Assembly: GCA_030248225.1 (NCBI GenBank)
Contig: JASANE010019192.1
Coordinates: 1-64,000 of the forward strand
Direction: 5' to 3'
From: Trileptium ribeirensis
Taxonomy: Eukaryota; Nematoda; Enoplea; Enoplida; Thoracostomopsidae
DNA length: 64,000 nt
The notes beneath the pieces are model-generated. The model did no database searches, was not told the DNA's origin, and saw only the letters and a list, made by a program, of their open reading frames with translations. Each line of letters begins with the position of its first letter. Position 1 is the first letter of the stretch. Of the stretch, positions 61,601 to 64,000 are shown piece by piece. The position numbers were made by a program, and so were the translations under genes.

Positions 61601-64000
61601 TAACGATGTGTCATATTTGAATCGATGTCTTCGTCCAGTGCTTTCACTATGGTTCAAGCTATCCAACGACGTCGTCTTAAGTCATGTTCTTCCCGTTTAC
61701 TTTTTGCCACGCAACCGCGTACTTCAACTTTGCACTGTGTATCTAATGCAACCACAGGCTTGTTCCAATCGCTTCTTAATCAGACGCTGCAGAGCGAATC
61801 ATAGGCTATTGCGCTACGTTGTATCTAATTTGGCTACGGCGTGCAATCCCAATACGGCGAGTCTATTTTTCGGTCAATTCAATTGCATAAGCAGCGTTTT
61901 TCAACAAAACCAGACAATAAATCGGCAAGCAGAAATGTCTAAATTATACAAAACTCCTCAAAACTGTCGCCAGTATATCCTCGTACATCCGTTTCGTCAT
62001 CTTAAACTTTCTCCGTACCGATCGTATACAAAAGCTCTATCCATGCGAGAGCAGTATTTCAACAGCCGAAACTTTGCTACCTTCAACTGCAAAAAGCTGG
62101 AACAGTTTTTCCTCTGCGTAAAGTATAAAATATTGCAAACTTGTGGAAATTTGGCAACGAAAATTATCGCAAATACTATAAACGACGCTGGTTGTAAAAC
62201 TGGAAACATTGGCCCAGTTTCTCGTTTTTTAGCCTATGGTAAGGTTATAATTATTAACTAAAAACATCAGCGATGTCACGCTGCACAATTGAATCCTGAC
62301 AGCCTATATACCTAGATTATTATTTTTTTGTTGAAAATATTTGCTTCGATAATCACAGCTGTATATACTACTATTTACAATTAGTATATTTACATACATA
62401 TTATGACAAGGCATTGAGCATAAGGTTTTTTAATATCTAAATTGATTATATTTTTCGCACCAGAAGCCTGATCTAAACCAGTAAATTGTTTTCAGTGGCT
62501 TTATCTACAGAACGCAATTTGTACTTGTGTTTGGTAGGGGTCTAAAGAAGTCAGTGCAGCGCTGAGCCAAGAAAAGTTTTCTATATATACAATGTTATAC
62601 CAGTTATCTATATTCCACTTGACATACTAATACCCTGTCCCAAATCGAAACTTATATAAGTACTGTTGTAAGTGTTTTATGAAACTAGGTGAATTACAAA
62701 ATGTTTTTTTTATTTTGGCCATTTTCATTCCAGCATCAACTTGTAACTATTCTAATAAGATAACAAGATCAATACTCTCATTAAAAGCTACAACTTTGAT
62801 GTGTAACAATCAGTCAGTTCAGCAGTATTAGGGCTATTATCCAAAATGTAAAAAACAATGGTTTCAAAATGAAATTTTATTTAAATTTTTACTAAGTGAG
62901 TTTCATGCTTCTCGATAGGCCAAACTGGTGGAGAAATTTATAACCTTGAATTTTTGCGTAATTGTATTTGATTGTTGACATATAAAATTTGACAGTTTTA
63001 GTCGTTTAGTCATTGAAAGATGAAATAAGCAAAGCTACTGCTTTGATAAATGATAAAAATCGACACATCTTAACCTTAGTGTGCTAGTATTATCTTGTTG
63101 GGACATAAAAGGCGGTGTCATGAAGCTGATTTTGGAACTTCAAAAGAGTTACTGAGTAGCATACTAACCATGCTCGCCCCGTCTGTACTCACTTAAATGC
63201 TTTATATATAAATTGGTAGATATATATTTATCTTTAGCTCGATTTATATAAGCGTTATGTTAGGAACTAAAGGTAAGACTATAACAATTTATACGATTCT
63301 TGGCAGAAGTAATCTTGAGGGGCGAAAATAAAATACAAACCATGCAGTTCTGGATATACTAAGCGAAAGCCTTAGTCTTAGCCTAAGCTAAGGTCCTTAT
63401 ATGAGACATACACTAAGTCTAAGTCGGTGGCTGCCGCCCCCGAACCCCCTGATCTATATTGTTCTTTTCTTCTAACGTTATAATGTACTGCCCTCAGCAT
63501 TACTTGGGCCCAATTCTTTTAGACTATATGTGATAAATAAACATTTCAGCATTGCCAATTAGACGTCGATACTTTGGCCTTCCTGAATTAAACAATAAAA
63601 GTACGCCGGTTCGACTTACTTCTCACAAGAGCTGGTTTCACGAAGTGAAACCAAATCTTGAAAAAGTTTCAATTAAATCCAATGACAATTATACTAGCAT
63701 TAATGCAATTGTCAAATTCAATCGTGATAGTAAAACTATGGCGCGTTTCACGTCGGCAGCCCCTTGTAGTCAACTTCAAAGCAGTATTCGAAATTGCAGC
63801 GGTAATCTCATTTTTGGTGTTACTAAAGCTATTGAATTTGCATCCGACGAATTTAACAGTAAAAATTACAAAATAAAAACATTTCGTACGTTTGACAAAA
63901 CTCCGCTAAGATCAATGGTAGGACCTGTGACAGATAGTATCAATGTTCCTGAAACGAACAACAACAACTCGATATCACAACGCAAATTGAAAATTATCAG
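58568..64000 (+). CDS. Predicted secreted cysteine-rich protein, three exons, 3' end outside the window
   Basis: Exons 58568-58634, 61570-62238 and 63550 to beyond 64000 join in phase 1 and leave an open frame of about 395 codons. Exon 1 (MYWITKNFMVLTVITSFRST) looks like a signal peptide. Exon 2 encodes 223 residues with about 13 Cys spaced as C-x11-C then C-x9-C-x8-C-x17-C-x13-C, a layout that recalls DUF19-like secreted domains but which I cannot assign firmly. Exon 3 is Ser/Asn/Lys-rich with two Cys and stays open to the window end. Splice sites are GGTAAGT, TAATTTCAG, GGTAAGG and ACATTTCAG. The protein would be exported; its function is unknown. Confidence 0.6.
58999..59144. mobile_element. 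Short MITE with CGGCGTTCAC ends
   Basis: CGGCGTTCAC at 58999-59008 is matched by GTGAACGCCG at 59135-59144. The 146-bp interior has its own symmetric words ACCGTACAGAACACGGT and ACGTTATGTTATAACGT. No target duplication is clear. It lies in intron 1 of the secreted-protein gene. Confidence 0.6.
59216..59625 (+). repeat. Two degenerate tandem copies of a 204-bp unit
   Basis: Copies start at 59216 and 59420 with AGATAACGTGNTGCCAT and share GCAGTAGYCAGAGTCCA, ATTAGGGTTCTACGA, GTTGCTGT, CACTCAAAGT and TATGTAGCTGA in order. They are clearly diverged, hence older than the triplicate downstream. Confidence 0.88.
60218..60678 (+). repeat. Three tandem copies of a 150-bp unit
   Basis: Units start near 60218, 60368 and 60517. 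Each contains TATTCACAGCRCATAAGCTA, TAATTGYATACGAWGTAGCG and a shared CATCACAGCTACTCCTTCTA followed by GGAACGCCTTGAACAGCCC. Units 2 and 3 are nearly identical; unit 1 differs more. Confidence 0.95.
60842..61276 (+). repeat. Six tandem copies of a 72-73-bp unit with an internal palindrome
   Basis: The unit reads roughly GAGCTAAATTTGGCTCATTT, TGAGCCACCTGAGGCTTCGC, TCGATTTGAGCCAGACCCAG, GTGGCTAGGAAT. The CTCGATTTGAGCC anchor recurs at about 60884, 60957, 61029, 61102, 61175 and 61248. Each unit contains GAGC(C/T)AAATTTGGCTC, near-palindromic. Confidence 0.93.
61570..62238 (+). CDS. Exon 2: cysteine-rich domain, phase 1-1 module
   Basis: The exon is 669 bp, open throughout, with a strong acceptor and donor. 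It starts DSAKREICSANDVSYLNRCL and later has LVHPFRHLKLSPYR and KKLEQFFLCVKYKILQTCG. Since both flanking introns are phase 1 the exon can be inserted or skipped without changing frame, typical of extracellular modules. Confidence 0.65.
62239..63549. other. Intron 2 of the secreted-protein gene
   Basis: AT-rich with no recognised element. A short CTAAGCGAAAGCCTTAGTCT-type repeat of CTTAG/CTAAG words lies at 63359-63425. Confidence 0.5.
63550..64000 (+). CDS. Exon 3 (partial): polar Ser/Asn/Lys-rich region
   Basis: In phase 1 after ACATTTCAG the frame has no stop for 449 bases to the end of the window. Its product begins LPIRRRYFGLPELNNK and contains AAPCSQLQSSIRNCSGNLIF. Composition is hydrophilic with no membrane segment. 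Other frames here have stops. Confidence 0.55.

Noticed and set aside
61997..62209. Minus-strand 70-codon frame
   Set aside because: It is the antisense of exon 2 of the secreted-protein gene, whose plus-strand frame is three times longer and has matching splice sites.

Overview
The window looks like nuclear DNA of an animal, probably an invertebrate. It has AT-rich intergenic sequence, GT-AG introns of 0.5 to 3.4 kb, many degenerate repeats and several classes of eukaryotic mobile element. Nothing bacterial is visible. I cannot fix the phylum from the sequence.

Region 1 (1-14.2 kb, + strand) carries the 3' half of an equilibrative nucleoside transporter (SLC29/ENT) gene. Eight exons can be placed by splice sites, phase and family motifs, ending at a stop at 14175-14177; the exons for the first membrane segments are not seen and probably lie upstream. 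Its introns hold a 381-bp MITE with a 6-bp target duplication, a 1.5-kb non-autonomous DNA element, and tandem duplications, two of which copy exon or exon-like sequence.

Region 2 (14.2-31.1 kb) has no convincing host gene. It holds repeats, tRNA-derived SINE candidates, and a nested LINE cluster at 24.9-28.0 kb. There a minus-strand RTE-like fragment, flanked by an 18-bp duplication, sits in a plus-strand LINE whose ORF1 carries a zinc-knuckle remnant followed by a NADAR (YbiA-like ADP-ribose hydrolase) domain, then the start of an ORF2 endonuclease.

Region 3 (31137-51353) is a degraded 20.2-kb Polinton/Maverick element with terminal inverted repeats. In order it carries a protein-primed DNA polymerase B (broken), two unrecognised genes, an integrase with chromodomain (broken), a packaging ATPase, a capsid-associated-type gene with one stop, a NADAR protein, a TATA-binding-protein-like protein, an unrecognised gene, and a major capsid protein. 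A motif, ACATGAAAAG, recurs about 26-37 bases upstream of most of these start codons. Together with the TBP-like gene this suggests the element had its own promoter code and initiation factor, which I consider the most interesting observation here. The capsid gene is split by an 8.3-kb element (40859-49158) with about 350-bp inverted ends and a TAA duplication. That element has no recognisable transposase and is filled with short perfect hairpins. The right arm of the Polinton has six copies of a 20-bp palindrome.

Region 4 (51.4-64 kb) is repeat-rich and contains a plus-strand three-exon gene (58568 to beyond 64000) predicted to encode a secreted cysteine-rich protein. Its first intron is full of tandem repeats.
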